The translations under genes were made by a program, and so were the position numbers. Positions 22,418 to 34,800 of a stretch of DNA of 64,000 bases are shown in pieces. The notes below the pieces were generated by a model. That model was not told the origin of the DNA. It saw only the letters and a list, made by a program, of their open reading frames with translations, and did no database searches. Numbering within the stretch: position 1 is the first letter of the stretch; every line of letters starts with the position of its first letter. The stretch spans positions 37,277,715-37,341,714 of the forward strand of contig OU452200.1 in assembly GCA_911728435.2 (NCBI GenBank). The letters run 5' to 3'. This DNA is from Apoderus coryli. Taxonomy: Eukaryota > Arthropoda > Insecta > Coleoptera > Attelabidae.

Positions 22418-22965
22418 GGTTCAGATAAAAAAACGTAAGCACCACAGGGACCCCCAAATCTTGTCTACCCCTTCTAGAAAAAATTACTAGAAGAGAGACA
22501 AACACTATTTGTCATTTAAATAAAAATATATTGTATGTTAGCAAAGTTTATTAGTTATTTTAGTAATGTAGAAAAATTTACTGGATAGACATTAAACGAG
22601 TATCATCACTAAAATAACTAGTAAACTTTGCTAGCATACAACATACTTTATTTAAATGACAAATAGTGTTTGTCTCTCCCAGACAAGGAGCATATGTAAA
22701 CTATTCAAGAATATTATCTAAATGACATAATGTCTATCCAGTAAATTTTTCTACATTACTAAAATTACTAATAAACTTTGCTGGCATACAATATATTTTT
22801 ATTTAAATGACAAAAAGTGTTTGTCTCTTTTAGACAAGAAGCATATGTAAACTATTCAAGAATATTATCTAAATGACATAATGTCTATCCAGTAAATTTT
22901 TCTAGAAGGGGTAGACAAGGTTTTGGCTGTCCCTGTGGTGCTTACGTTTTTTATCTATCTGAACC
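22418..22965. mobile_element. TIR element with internal tandem duplication
   Basis: GGTTCAGATAAAAAAACGTA at the left end is matched in inverse at the right end (ACGTTTTTTATCTATCTGAACC region, ending 22965). The arms pair for about 60 bp through the AGCACCACAGGGAC block and CTACCCCTTCTAGAAA. Inside, a roughly 140-160-bp segment (AAACTTTGCT, then AAATGACAAATAGTGTTTG, then TGTCTATCCAGTAAATTTTT) occurs twice in direct orientation (about 22620-22756 and 22780-22905), plus a part in inverse near 22500-22590. No transposase. Superfamily not identified and no clear target duplication. Confidence 0.7.
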
Positions 22966-24240
22966 AAGGTTTTTTTTTCTGTGTAAGGACCAGTTTTGTC
23001 CTAAAATTTTCAAACTCAATTTTCTCGAAAACCATTAGATTTTTCGAGAAAAAACAAGTATGCCTTTTTTATGTAGAAAACTTTATTTTATCACATTTTT
23101 GACACAAAACACAAAGTTAGGTTATAATTAAGGGAAGGGTCCCCCCCGTTTACCCGCCTAAGGTCATCTTTTTTTATTCAATTTCATGTCGTTTGGAAAA
23201 TACTTCAAAAAAAATCGTCCCCAATTCGCTCACAAATTTTGACCACCTATTTTAGAAGCACCTTGTAGACACGCCTAATAATGGCGCTCCTCGTGCCTAT
23301 GCAGATAAATATACAGGTAAAAACCCAATCAATCATTAATTTGTTTAAATAAGTGTTTTATAGCAATTAACAACTAATTGTTGTCCGTTACATACATATA
23401 CATATATGAATAGATATTAATTAATAAATTTCCCATTCTTTAATGAGTGCAATGTGCCATTTTATTTTCTGTTTGAAAATGCTAATCGGTGAATTTATCG
23501 ATTTCGACATTCTATATTTTATTCCATAAAATAATTATAATAATTTATTACCTTGCATGGTATGTAATTAATTTGTGATAATGGTATACATGTGAAATGG
23601 TCTATTAGCATATAACATTAAATTGTTGTTTTCAATTATTATTAATATTAACATGGGTGTTTTCATAATACGAGGTGTTCCGCAAAGTTAGAGGAAATGT
23701 AATTTATGTTTTGACACCGAACACTAAACTAATAACACTCTTTAGGTTATAGTCTGAAATAAAACTAATTTAAGATATATTCGACGATGTTTTGATACTT
23801 ATTAATACAGGGTGTTCAAAAAATAATCTCTGTCCGTCTGTATCCGCGACAACTCAAATACCAGTTGACAGATGTTAACCAAATATAGTACAAAAATAGA
23901 GCAGGATATTTCTAGGTGTTGTTAGCTTTTTGAAAACATTGAGCGTAGGCAAGAGGTTTAAAAAAAGGGTTTAAAAAATTCAATCAATCCGAAATATTGA
24001 ATAAATGCTCATAGATTTAATACAATATGATCTAAAATATGTAACGTAAAAAAAATAGATCACATTGGCGTTCAAAAAGAGTGTAAAAATGGGTCAAAAC
24101 CTAAAAAAAAGAAAAGAAATAGGTATTGATAGTTATTTATAGATTTGATAGAATAGGTATAGCCGATGACATGTCTCATAAAAATCATCCTTACATAGGC
24201 GTACGTAAACAGTGAAAAAAGGGTCAAATAAAAAAATATT
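22966..24240. other. Intergenic DNA with old element ends
   Basis: No gene. TACAGGGTGTTCAAAAAATA lies at about 23805. At 24020-24240 there are reverse-orientation units of the degenerate repeat at 3.5-4.2 kb (GGCGTTCAAAAAGAGTG then GGGTCAAAA, and GGCGTACGTAAACAGTG then GGGTCAAAT). Between 23010 and 23290 is a poly-pyrimidine-flanked patch (CTCGAAAACC) resembling element subterminal DNA. Confidence 0.5.
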
Positions 24241-24244
24241 TAGG

Positions 24245-25560
24245 ATGTAATAAATAATAATAATAATAAAGCTCTTTATTTTCAACAGGTAACAAGACCC
24301 ACTTACAGAAAATTCAAATTCATTTCTAGAATAAAATTACAATTTGAAACTTAAATAAAAAACAAAAACGACAAATTCACAATTATACAAATCAGTTAAA
24401 AATGCTAAATCTTATCAGTAAACAATTATAATTAAGTACAACGTTTTAAACAAAAATAATCAACTAAAAAAATTAAATATTCATGTGGCTCAAAATACCA
24501 GACAGAGAATCCACACCAATATCCGACCCCGCACAATAGTCATTAAAAACGGAGCAGATAAAATATACAGGGCTCAGCAGCAAAACATTGGATCTAGCCA
24601 TGCTGAGATAAAAGGTGTTATCAGACCTCGACTCAGTTCTAGGAATACGAAACCGAAGACAGCCAAGAAGGAACGCACAATCGATTTTATTATGCAATAA
24701 ATTATACAAAAACCTGACGGAAGAGACCATTCGCCGCATCCACAAAGATGTAATGTCAAATGTTGACAGCAGGACATCGTGATCTGCACCCCTCGCTGGA
24801 TATACTCCAAACTCCCTAAAATATAAATACTTTACGAATCGCCTCTGCACAGACTCTAATGCACGTGCATGGCACTGATACAAGGGATTCCACACGATCG
24901 AACAATACTCAAGTCTAGCCCGCACAAATGAAAAATATAATAATTTAATGGTTGAAATATTTCTAAACTTTTTAGTGTTTCTGATCACAAACCCCAACAT
25001 ACGGGATGCAGATGCGAACAAGTGCTCATAGTGGGGAACAAAGGTTAAAGCTTCATCAAACAATACACCCAAGTCTCGAACCTGCGAAAGTCTTCTCAAT
25101 GGGTACAGCTCCAATAGTGTAATTCCAAATTACTGGGGTTTTTCACTTTGTGAAAGCTAACAACGTTACATTTAGAAATGTTCAAATAGAGCTTATTTCG
25201 ATTGCACCAGTTGTCGACAACTCGCAGTGCGTTTTGGAGTACCACGCAGTCCTCTATGGAGTCAATCCTACAAAATATCTTTAGATCATCAGCATAAGCC
25301 AATTTGGGACATTCTATAATTTCAACAAGATCATTAATAAAGATGTTAAACAATAGTGGGCCAAGGTTTGATCCCTGTGGCACACCTGATGTTGAAGCAA
25401 ACTTTCTGGACTTATAACCTTCATACTCAACAAACTGGTAATGGTCAATGCGGTCAAATCCCTTACGGAAATCCGTATATACAACATCTACCTGAGATCG
25501 ATCATCCAGGGCCTCACATATGCTATGTGAAAAGAAGGACATGTAGAAATGATGTACCTA
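24245..25560 (-). pseudogene. Jockey-like LINE reverse transcriptase with deletion and (TAA)n tail
   Basis: The upstream frame (25542-25096) has DVVYTDFRKGFDRIDH (motif A) joined directly to YQFVEYEGYKSRKF, so about 45-50 residues between motifs A and B are deleted. It continues with SGVPQGSNLGPLLFNIFIND (motif B) and KLAYADDLKIF (motif C). A frameshift near 25100 leads to the C-terminal frame (25114-24473) with VRDLGVLFDEALTF, LEYCSIVWNPLYQC and VQRRFVKYLY. It ends NTFYLSMARSN like the LINE at 17.9-19.3 kb, to which it is closely related. The 3' UTR carries AATAAAGAGC and a TTA repeat tail at 24245-24270. Dead copy. Confidence 0.92.
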
Positions 25561-26584
25561 CATATTTAGCCTTTTAAGGTTTTTAGGTGAATTGGTGTTA
25601 AAAATACAAAACAAAACATTTTATAGTTAGAAGGCCTTAGTTTACGCTACTTCTGTGGTAACTGTGGAGGACCTAAAGAATCGCATTAGAGAAGATTGGA
25701 TTCATGTACATTTTGAAACATCCTGTATAGCCACATTGATGGCCCCAAAATATTTTAAGATTAAAACATTTCTCGCCAAGAATAGTTGTTGGAAGTGTTA
25801 CTAAACCTGTTTCAAAAAGCACGACACGTTTATTTTTAATAAAGCATTATGTCACAAAAAAAAAGGGGAAGGTATATCGAAAAAGGGGTCAGTCATATCA
25901 GGTTGGTTGAATGCGTAATCACGGCCTGTCAGAACAGAAGGGCGGAACCTGTCATGCAGATTGAATTTTCTTTTCATGTCTACATAATGGATAGCCTGGG
26001 GGGACGAACAACGTCACTTAAAAGTAGTAGAAAAGTGAAGGAGAACGTGGAAAAATCTACACTACAACCCTATTGTTTAAAAAATATTATTTTACGATGC
26101 TCGACTGAGGTGAATGTGCGTACAGCAACATTCATTATGATATTGAGTTCTTATATTCAATGCCTGCGACAGGACAAACCCTATTTTCTATTATTATTAT
26201 TATTCGTAATGCAGTTGTTACTTTTGTTTGGAAAGTAAAAGACCACATATTGGTATTCCTTATCCAATTTGATTTCCTGTTGGAAACGTAGGTTACAATG
26301 GGGTAAAGTTTATAGTATTTGTTTATTGCTCGTGTTGGTAAAACTCAGAAATTAAACTAAAAAATAAAGGTACCAGTAAATGCAACACAGTCAAATAATA
26401 ATTTCGAGTTTCCTAGCGAAAGTCCATGGTTATCAAACACGAAGTTTAACCAAGTAAATTGGCCGAGAATATTGACATTCTAAGCGCGTTTTGACGCCAC
26501 AAAACCTGTTCTTCTAGTATTTTAAGATGTTACCGGGCAACGACAAAACTAACAAGACGGGAAACACTTTCCTCATGTTAGATA
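25561..26584. other. Intergenic DNA with an unconvincing 129-codon frame
   Basis: A plus-strand frame at 25849-26238 is open for 129 codons, but it starts in a poly-A run, ends in a TTATTATTATTATT-encoded leucine run, and resembles no family, so I do not call it a gene. A TGTATAG/TCCTGTATA motif lies near 25720. Confidence 0.5.
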
Positions 26585-26727
26585 TACAGGGTGATTCATT
26601 ATGGTTGCAACAAAAGGAAACTGGATATTCCTGAAAACAATTCAACCATTTTTTGCCATGAACCCATGTCTGCATATTCTTCGTTATCCAGAAACAGGGT
26701 GTCCAAATTTCGTGGTCAAATTTCATT
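26585..26727 (+). repeat. Doubled TACAGGGTG end unit
   Basis: TACAGGGTGATTCATTATGG starts at about 26585 and a second copy, AGAAACAGGGTGTCCAAATT, lies about 105 bp inward. The intervening TGTCTGCATATTCTTCG corresponds to TGTCTGCAAATGCTTCG in the unit at 16.66 kb. It sits at the outer left edge of the transposon that follows. Confidence 0.6.
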
Positions 26728-27161
26728 AAGGTTTATAATACCTAAACCTTAAGATTGTTTAAATAAAGTGAATTTTCTCAAAATCTAGTCTAATTTTCAT
26801 CTTTCAAATACTTAGGAAGTATTTAAGTCATGTTGACGAAATTAACTCTAAAGTGTAATAATAGATCATATTTGGTATTCCAATTGCAATAAACTTGCAA
26901 TCTAGTTTACTACTCAAGTAAGTACTTTAAGTTGCCATAACCTCATTAATTTAAATGGAACGTCATATTTCTGAACTTACCTAGCAATGTACTTACTAAT
27001 TACCTCTCGAATGGGAGTGTGTACTATAGCTAATTCTGCGCGTTTTGGCAGAAAACGCCAAATAATTGTAATGTACACCATTTGGTGTTTTTTAAATAAA
27101 CGTTTTAATGGATCTAGTAGCCTATGGAATGAATAATGTCAAATAAATTATTTTATTTATC

Positions 27162-27236
27162 AAAAATAATAACAATAGAATGTACTTTATTGGTGAAAAA
27201 TCCCAAAAGGCCATTGACCGAAGTCCTTCGGCCTAT
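27162..27236 (-). repeat. 5'-truncated LINE 3' tip, copy 2
   Basis: Same tail (AAATAATAACAATAGAA) and 3' UTR (ATTGACCGAAGTCCTTC) as 8504-8582. It is inserted between the left arm and the transposase of the surrounding transposon. Confidence 0.7.
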
Positions 27237-27313
27237 AATTATTTAATTTGCTGTTCATGCTTTACTAAATATTATTGATTTACAATTGTTAGTTTTGGTG
27301 TTGCTTTATTAAA

Positions 27314-28277
27314 ATGAAGATTATTTACTCAAAAGAAGAACGTATTGATATCATATTGATCCATGGAGAATGCCTTCAAAATTCTTCATTGGCTTCTCGA
27401 GTTTATGCTCAAAGGGAAACCTTTGAGCATAAAATCATCCAAGACCAGCTGCTTTTCAGATTTTAAAATCAGTTTAAGGAAACTGAAAGTGTTAGCTATA
27501 AGAACTACGTTAAAAGAAAACCTGTCACCGAAAATGGAAAAACCATTTTTACTACAATTGGTTCAGTAATCGAAAATCCTCATATTAGTCAAAATCAGAT
27601 ATTCGAAAACACCAATATTAGTCAGGCAAGTATTTCACGAGTGGTTAAAAAACATAGATTTCATGATTTTGACAATACAATTAAATTTTGCAAGTGGGTG
27701 TTAGATAAAGTGGCAGCAAATGAAGCATTTTCTGATAATGTGTTATTTAGTGACGAATATACATTTCACAACAATAGCCTCGTGAACAGACACAACGACC
27801 ATTATTATTCTGACTTGAACCCCCATGAATACAAAATCATCAGCAATCCAAATAGGTGGTCCATTAATGTGTGGGGTGGAACATTGGGCCGATATTTAAT
27901 AGTACCCGAATTTTTGAGGGATCGTTAAATGGTATGATGGTACTGGATTTTCTTCTACACCAACTTCATGTATAATTAGAAGAAATTCCTTTAAACAGGA
28001 GAACAACCATGTGGTTTCAATTAGACGGAGCTCCGCCTCATTATCATCACAGGTGAATTGGAAGAAAAAATTGACCTCCCATATATCCGGATATCTTTTT
28101 ATCGGGATACGTGAAAGCAATAATTGTCTAGAAGACGCCTCCAACAACACTACACGATATGAAAATATACTTAAGAGATGCTTTTCAAACTGGTACCCCG
28201 AAAATGTTGACCAGAGTCAAAAAAGAATATCGAAGTGTCTCGAAATGGACGGTCAACATTTCGAATACATGTTATGA
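27314..28277 (+). pseudogene. Transposase pseudogene (Tc1/mariner superfamily, DUF4817-type N-terminus)
   Basis: The frame from ATG 27314 begins IIYSKEERIDIILIHGEC, the pattern of the helix-turn-helix domain found in many insect transposases (DUF4817). A stop interrupts at about 27464. The frame then continues through NQFKETESV and a second helix-turn-helix (ISQASISRVVKKH). The catalytic start is NVLFSDEYTFHNN (first acidic residue), followed by NRHNDHYY and WSINVWGG. It ends at TAA 27929. In another frame WFQLDGAPPHYHH gives the second aspartate (about 28010-28050). The region expected to carry the third acidic residue is deleted. The last frame (to 28277) shows the C-terminal MDGQHFEYML. 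Clearly non-functional; the family name is from memory of domain patterns. Confidence 0.85.
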
Positions 28278-28568
28278 ATATTTTGGTAGAAATTTATCTG
28301 TGCTTTTTATTATCATCAATGCTGTTTATGCATAATTAAGAATAATTCATATTGCCTTTTATAATTGCAGATCATTTGACATTTCTGATACCATAGGCTA
28401 CTAGAAACATTAAAACATTTATTTAAAAAACACGAAATGGTGTACAAAACAATTATTTAGCTTTTTCTGCCAAAACGCGCAGACTTAGCTATATTACACC
28501 CTCATACCATTCGACAGGTAATTAGTAAGTACATTGCTAGGTAAGTTCAGAAATATGACCTTCCATTT

Positions 28569-30640
28569 AAATAATAATAATAAATAATAAATCTTTATTG
28601 GTCTTTATTCGTACAGTATGCTCTTTGTACATAGACAAAAACTCTTACATGTTACAATAATACAACAGAAAATACACATTAGACTATTGAGCCGGAAAAC
28701 TCATGCAGGCTGTAAAACGCACCCTCCGTAAGGTACTGCTTTATCGCTCTCTTAAATACACCTTCCGATTGGCTGCCCCTCACATCAGAGGGAAGCATGT
28801 TGAAAAATTTCCCTCCAGCATACAAAGGAGATTTTTTATAATATTCATGCTGAGGTCGAGGTAAGTATAAGTGATCTCTCCTTCTAGTAAAATAGCCGTG
28901 ATTGTCCCCAGAAGTTGGGATTTGAGCTTTGTTCCTGAACGTCGAGCGCAGAATCTTATACAGGTAGATGCACGGCACAGTGAGAATTTTGTTGTCTTTA
29001 AAAGCATCCCTACATGTTCCTCTATAAGGTATTCCAAAGACACATCTTATAGCTCTTTTTTGCAAAATAAAGACTCTCTGCGCTTCCGCCCCATGCCACG
29101 ATGTTATAAGCTATGATAGAGTAGATTAGGGCAAAATAGACAACAAGCAATGATTTTCTGTCCATGTGACTACTCAGTGAATGCAACACATACAAACCCT
29201 TACACAGGCGACCACATAGATTGTCATTGTCCGTGGTCCAACTCAATCTCTCGTCAACATACACTCCCAACAATTTCGCTGATTCCGATCATGGCAAAGC
29301 TGCGTTATTAAAAGTTATGTTAAAATTTACCGATTTATATCTATTGAAGCGCAGAGCCACCGTCTTGCCATAGTTTATTATTAAGCGATTGTTATAACAC
29401 CAAGCCTGAAATTCGTCCAACGTTTTGTTAATTTTGGTGAGTAGCACATCAGGGTCCTTATCGTAAATTAACATCGTCGTGTCATCAGCATACATATACA
29501 AAGAAGCATGTTTAATATTCTCTGGCAGATCATTGATATATATTAAAAATAGAAGGGGTCCGAGTATACTCCCCTGTGGTGTTCCCATATCAATGTCCCA
29601 GAGATCCAACAGCACAGAGTCAACCTTTACCGCAATCCTTCTGTCAGTCATATACGACCTTATCCAGGCATTAATGGGCCCACGTAATCCCAGACTTTCC
29701 ATTTTCCGACATAAGAAAGCCCTGTCAACTACATCAAAAGCGTTGGAGAGATCGAACAACAGTGCTACAACAAAGTATCCCGCATCGGTTAAATCATGCA
29801 CTTTTTAAACGAACTCGTGCATGACTCCGTTGATCGACCCTGTCTAAAACCATGCTGACATCTACTCAATGTATTGGACATGTTTATAAATTCAAAAATT
29901 CTATTGGCAACGAGTTTCTCTATTACTTTTGACACTACACTCAGTAATGAAATGGGCCTATAGTTCTCAACTATGGTTCGATCGCCCTTTTTGTATATGG
30001 GAACAATAACTGAAGTTGTTCAGGGAAAACACCAGCCCTGACCGACATGTTAGTAAGTTCAGCGATAATAGGAGACACAACACTACTTGCATATTTAATA
30101 ACTTTGACTGGTATATTATCTATTCCTGTGGACCTTTTATTGGGCATATTTTTAATTACTCTTTCCACTTCATTAATTGAAACTGGTCTAAAAAACATGC
30201 TACCGCAATTGCCAATGCATGCCACCGTACACCGATCCGACGATCCACCACCAAAATGCGAATTCAGCTTATGCTCTATCACAGTTGAGAAGTAACTACC
30301 GAAAGCGGCTGCAACCTGAGATGGGTCGGAAATTTCCTGATTATTATTTTTTATTACAATTGTGTTACGGTTTTTTCCGGATTTACCTGTATGTCTCCTA
30401 TTCAACTCCCAAACTGTCCTTGATTCATTCTGTGATTTGGATAGCGTTTCATTGTAAATTGCCCTCTTCTCCTGATATATATTTTTTTTGACATTTTTTT
30501 GAAGCTCCCTGTATGCTATGTGCAAATTGGTATCCCCAATGTGCCGCCTCATCCAGTCGAGATTCCGCAATTTGTTATAATCTTGCTGTAGTTGATCAGA
30601 AAAAAAATACTTTAAATTTCGTTGACTGGAGTTGTGACCT
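28569..30640 (-). pseudogene. Jockey-like LINE nested in the transposon arm
   Basis: Minus-strand pieces in order are as follows. 30570-29971 is the region before the reverse transcriptase plus its start, with AAFGSYFSTV, INEVERVIKNMPNKRSTGID and SPIIAELTNMSVRAGVFPEQ. 29801-29289 is the core, with VVALLFDLSNAFDVVDR (motif A), MGTPQGSILGPLLFLIY (motif B) and LYMYADDTTMLIY (motif C). 29273-29022 has LGVYVDERLSW, and 29065-28679 has MQKRAIRCVFGI and GGKFFNMLPSDVR. Frameshifts separate the pieces, and sequence around 29810-29960 (HGF-type motif and polymerase entry) is in other frames. The 3' end has AATAAAGATTTATT and an AATAAT tail at 28569-28595. Its 5' limit at about 30640 meets the interrupted arm. 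Not intact, but one of the more complete LINEs here. Confidence 0.92.
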
Positions 30641-31061
30641 GTGTAAATTAATGAGGTTATAGCAACTTAAAGTTCTTATTTCAGTAGTTTTCATTTTTGG
30701 ACACCCTGTATAAGATTGCAAGTTTAGTGCAATTGGAATACCAAACATGATCTATTATTACACTTTAGAGTTAATTTCGTCAACAAGACTTAAATATTAG
30801 TATTTGAAAGATGAAAATTAGACTAGATTTTGAGAAAATTCAATTTATTTAAACAATCTTAAGGTTTAGGTATTATAAACCTTAATGAAGCAGACACTTA
30901 ATTAATATTTTTGGATCGATAAAAACGTCAAACTTGCTAAAGGCGAATACTTCAGAAAATAAAACAACTTATTGTAATGCAAAAATTACTTGATTTGATT
31001 TACTAGACTCAAAATATAAATGTGGCCCTCATATTTATGTTCAACTAGCCGGAATAACAAG

Positions 31062-31336
31062 TGTAGTATTGGATAGGGATGTTAATTAAAACTCGTGTTG
31101 TTAACACTTTAACCACATTTTATTGAATGAATTCCTAATCAAAAAGTATTACAATAATTGGTGTATTTTGCAAGTTAGTGATTTATTATAATCACCTGAT
31201 TTACCTATGTTATATTAGTCGACATTAATTTGTCATGAGTATTCAAAATGTAATGTAATTATTAATATCCGGAAGTTAAGTAACACCTAAGCAATTATTA
31301 CCTTCCTTTACAGGGTGTTCTAAGTTAGGTTCTACA
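31062..31336 (-). repeat. 3' LTR
   Basis: 275 bp, TGTAG...CTACA, indistinguishable by eye from the 5' LTR. Near its inner edge it contains TTACAGGGTGTTC, close to the MITE-end motif seen elsewhere in the window. Confidence 0.97.
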
Positions 31337-31348
31337 CCTTCCCTTTCC
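31337..31348 (-). promoter_or_regulatory. Polypurine tract
   Basis: On the minus strand GGAAAGGGAAGG lies directly against the start of the 3' LTR, the position where plus-strand DNA synthesis is primed. Confidence 0.9.
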
Positions 31349-31800
31349 GAGAAAATGTCCTTCACTATGGCCACTTGTGAAGGGCATTTCAACAGAATCA
31401 AAAGAATAATAATTGCCAACTGATACTACTACAAAATACAAATAATTTGGAAACCATAAATTGCTGATCAAGTAGTACTATTATATTTGAAATGTAGGCA
31501 CATGTTTAGTAAAGTGTTATGATTTTATATTTTATTTGACCCCTTATAACTAGACTTAAACTCGAAATATAATATACCGATTAATTAATACCATAAGTAA
31601 CTACCTATAACTAGACTAACAATAAATTCTTCACTTTGCATGCATGCATATTTTTTGTAATAGGAGACGTCTCTATATTATAATTTTACCTAAACATAAT
31701 TAACGATATAGTAGCAATATTACAAATTCTAAATTCTCACTAAATTAAATAAAAACATTGTTTATTTCATAAAATATACACTGTGTCCACTTTCACCACC
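31349..31800 (-). other. Non-coding region between pol and 3' LTR
   Basis: About 450 bp of AT-rich DNA with no frame of useful length, hence no envelope gene. It includes ACACTGTGTCCACTTT (inverse sense) near 31779. Confidence 0.7.
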
Positions 31801-34800
31801 TTACCTAAAAAATTTTTTACAACGGTTTTTATGAATTGTATACTGTTTCCCCTTGTTGTCTTTAATAGTACAATTCGGGTTTTCTACTGACACAACCTCA
31901 AATGGTCCGTCGAACCAAGAGTCTAGTTTATGCCGATCTTCGTTAGACAACAAAACTAGATCGCCTGGTTTTAACGACAACTCTTTTGCATTTGCATCAA
32001 GTAGAATTTTACGTTTTCTCTTGGCATCGTCTAAGTATTCTTTAGCTCGCTTTTGTGCAAGCTGCAACCTATACCGTGTTTCCTCATAGTAAGCGTCTAT
32101 ATTGTATAATGGATCTACGCGTGTTCCATCAAATAATTCTGGTAAACAGGCTTTCTTGGCGAAGACTAACTCGAAAGGAGTATAGTTGTGATATGTACTA
32201 GGTGTAGTATTGTAACAGAATGCAAAATATCTGCTCCAAATATCCCAATCTGTATGTGAAGCATTGATATATGTTCGAAGATACTCATTAAGTGTTCTGT
32301 GACTGCGTTCACAACCACCGATAGACTGACTGTGATAAGGAGTAGACATTTTGTGTTCCATTTTCAGAATTTTTGTAATATTGGAAAACGTTTCATTTCT
32401 GTATTCGGTGCCCATATCGGTCCTAATTTCTCTCACGGGTCCGTATACCAGAATGAAATTTTCCACAATAGCTTTAGCCAATGTAGATGCTTCTTTGTTT
32501 GGTATAGGTATAATGATAACATATTTGGTTAGCTCACACTGTAAAGTTGCAGCGTACACATTACCGTGGTCAGATTTTGTAAAAGGTCCGATGGTATCGA
32601 TGCTGACTATATCAAATGCCCTTTGAGGAGTTGGCGTTATTTTTAAAGGCTCAGTATGGCTTATTTGAGCTTTATTAACTTGACATTTTTCACATTTTTT
32701 GATATAGTTAGCTACGTCCTTGGACATATTTTTCCACCTAAAATTTGATTTTAATTTTTTAAAAGTACGCTTTTGACCACTATGGCCTCCTAGTAATGGA
32801 TCGTTATGATATTTTTCAATTAATGCAAGCTTTTCTTTACGATCTACTATTAGTTTGGGAGACTGGCAAAGTATTATATTTAACTTTCTAAAAAGTTTTT
32901 GACCCACATGTTTAAATTCATTTACGGTGCACCTCGTAAATATTCTATCTTCTACATTTAATCTCATGGAGTAGATTTTCTTATCCCCGGCTATCTTTTC
33001 AAGCTCTGATAATAATTTCACTAATGAAATATTATTGTTAGTGATAGAGAATCTACTCTGCGCGCATATTTTCCTTTTATTATAAATATATACCACAATA
33101 ACATTAGGCCTAAGTTCAAATCTTAATAGTGGGATTTTTAATACTTCGTAATTATTCATGCTTTCAAATACTTTAGGTTTAACTACAGGAGAATCATTAC
33201 TTATTAATGTAGGAGCTTTAGTTACATTTTTATATTGTGATCTGGTAATTGCTAAAATTTGGTCACAATTATTTTCGATTTGTTTCAAGTTTTTTATATT
33301 TATCCTAGATAAGGCATCCGGTCCTACATTATCCTTACCTTTTATAAATTCAATGTCAAAGTCATACTCTTCTAAGTCAAGTCGCATTCTCGTTAGTTTT
33401 GATGAAGGATCTTTCATGGAAAAAAGGTAAACTAGAGGTCTGTGATCAGTTTTCACTAAGAATTTCTGACCGTAGAGATAACATCTAAAATATTTTATGG
33501 CCCAATGAATAGCCGAAAGCTCTTTTAAAATTATAGGCTTATGCGACTCACCTTTAGTAAAGGTTCTCGATGCATAAGCTATAGGCAGTTCCTGTCCGTC
33601 AAATTCTTGTGACAGAACTGCACCACATGCGTCGTTAGATGCATCTGTCGAAAGTACAAACTGTTTTGTAAAATCTGGGTATTTTAAAATAGTTGGAGAT
33701 TTTAGGGCATTTTTTAATATTTCACTAAACCATTCAAATTTAACATTTTTCCTGACTAGTCTATTTAATGGTTGAGTGACCGCTGCAAAATGCGGTATAA
33801 ACCTGCGATAATAGTTACAAAATGCTACGAATCGTTTAACCTCGTCAGCTGTCTGTGGTGTCGGGTAATTGTTTATAGTGTCATATTTACTATCGTCCGG
33901 TAGAATTCCTTTATCGGTGATTTTGTGACCTAGATATGTGACGTCTTTTCTAAAGAAATTGCATTTTTGTGGATTCAGTTTTAAACAATATTTTCTGCAT
34001 GTATTAAAAACTTTACGTAAATTTCCAAGATGATGCTTTTCCGAGCATCCAATAACAATAAGATCGTCCATATATAGGAAAGCTTTTTCTGGAGTGAGGC
34101 CCGCGAAAGCCATGGACATCATCCGTTGGAAGCTGTTAGGACTCACGGATAGTCCAAATGGTAACCTTGTAAATCTAAAGGAACCTCCGTCGACGCTAAA
34201 CGATGTGTAGTCTCGAGACCCTTCATCCAAAGCTATTTGGTGAAAACCAGAGAATAAATCAATTACAGAAAACCACTTAGCTCTTCCTAACTGATCTAAA
34301 ATATCATCGATTCGTGGCAAGGGAAATTTATCTGCTAATAAATTTTTATTCAGTTTTCTAAAATCAACTACCAATCTCCAATTTTTCTCCCCATTAATAG
34401 ATTTTTTAGGGACTAATAATACTGGACTATTATATTCGGACCTAGAGGGTTCAATAATACCATTATTTAAAAGATTTTCAACTTGCAGATTTATTTCCTG
34501 CTTTTGCATATGAGGTGTTCTGTAATTTTTTATATAAACTGGTTTTCTGTCCCCTAATTTTAGTTTTTGTGTATAAAAATTATTTACTGTTAGTTTGTCT
34601 GTTTTTAGGGCAAATATGTCAGAGAATTCTGTACATAAGTCTATAACGTCTTTTTTTAAATATTCAGGTATGTCTTTATGATTAAATTGACTTAGTAATT
34701 GTGCGTTTCTATTTTTATTTTCGTTTTCTATTGTAAAAATATTAAACAAATCGAGTCTATAGGTTTCTAATTTCGGGATGCTGACACAAGCACTTTCGAA

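Larger units (their letters stand above)
26728..30895. mobile_element. Tc1/mariner-like transposon with long inverted arms, split by a nested LINE
   Basis: The left arm (about 26728-27145) reappears in inverse as two blocks, 28385-28568 and 30641-30895. Examples are TTAAATGGAACGTCATATTT against AAATATGACCTTCCATTTAA, and ACCTAAACCTTAAGATTGTT at 26742 against its complement near 30855. The gap between the two right-hand blocks is exactly the minus-strand LINE at 28569-30640, so the LINE inserted into the right arm. Between the arms lies a transposase pseudogene (27314-28277). The right arm also retains a GGACACCCTGTATA motif (about 30700), linking the TACAGGGTG signature to this transposase type. 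Confidence 0.75.

Noticed and set aside
25849..26238. 129-codon plus-strand ORF
   Set aside because: Starts in poly-A, ends in a microsatellite-coded leucine run, no family resemblance, no codon-use contrast with surroundings.
31349..31800. Possible env gene of the gypsy element
   Set aside because: No open frame of useful length, signal peptide or membrane segment between pol and the 3' LTR.
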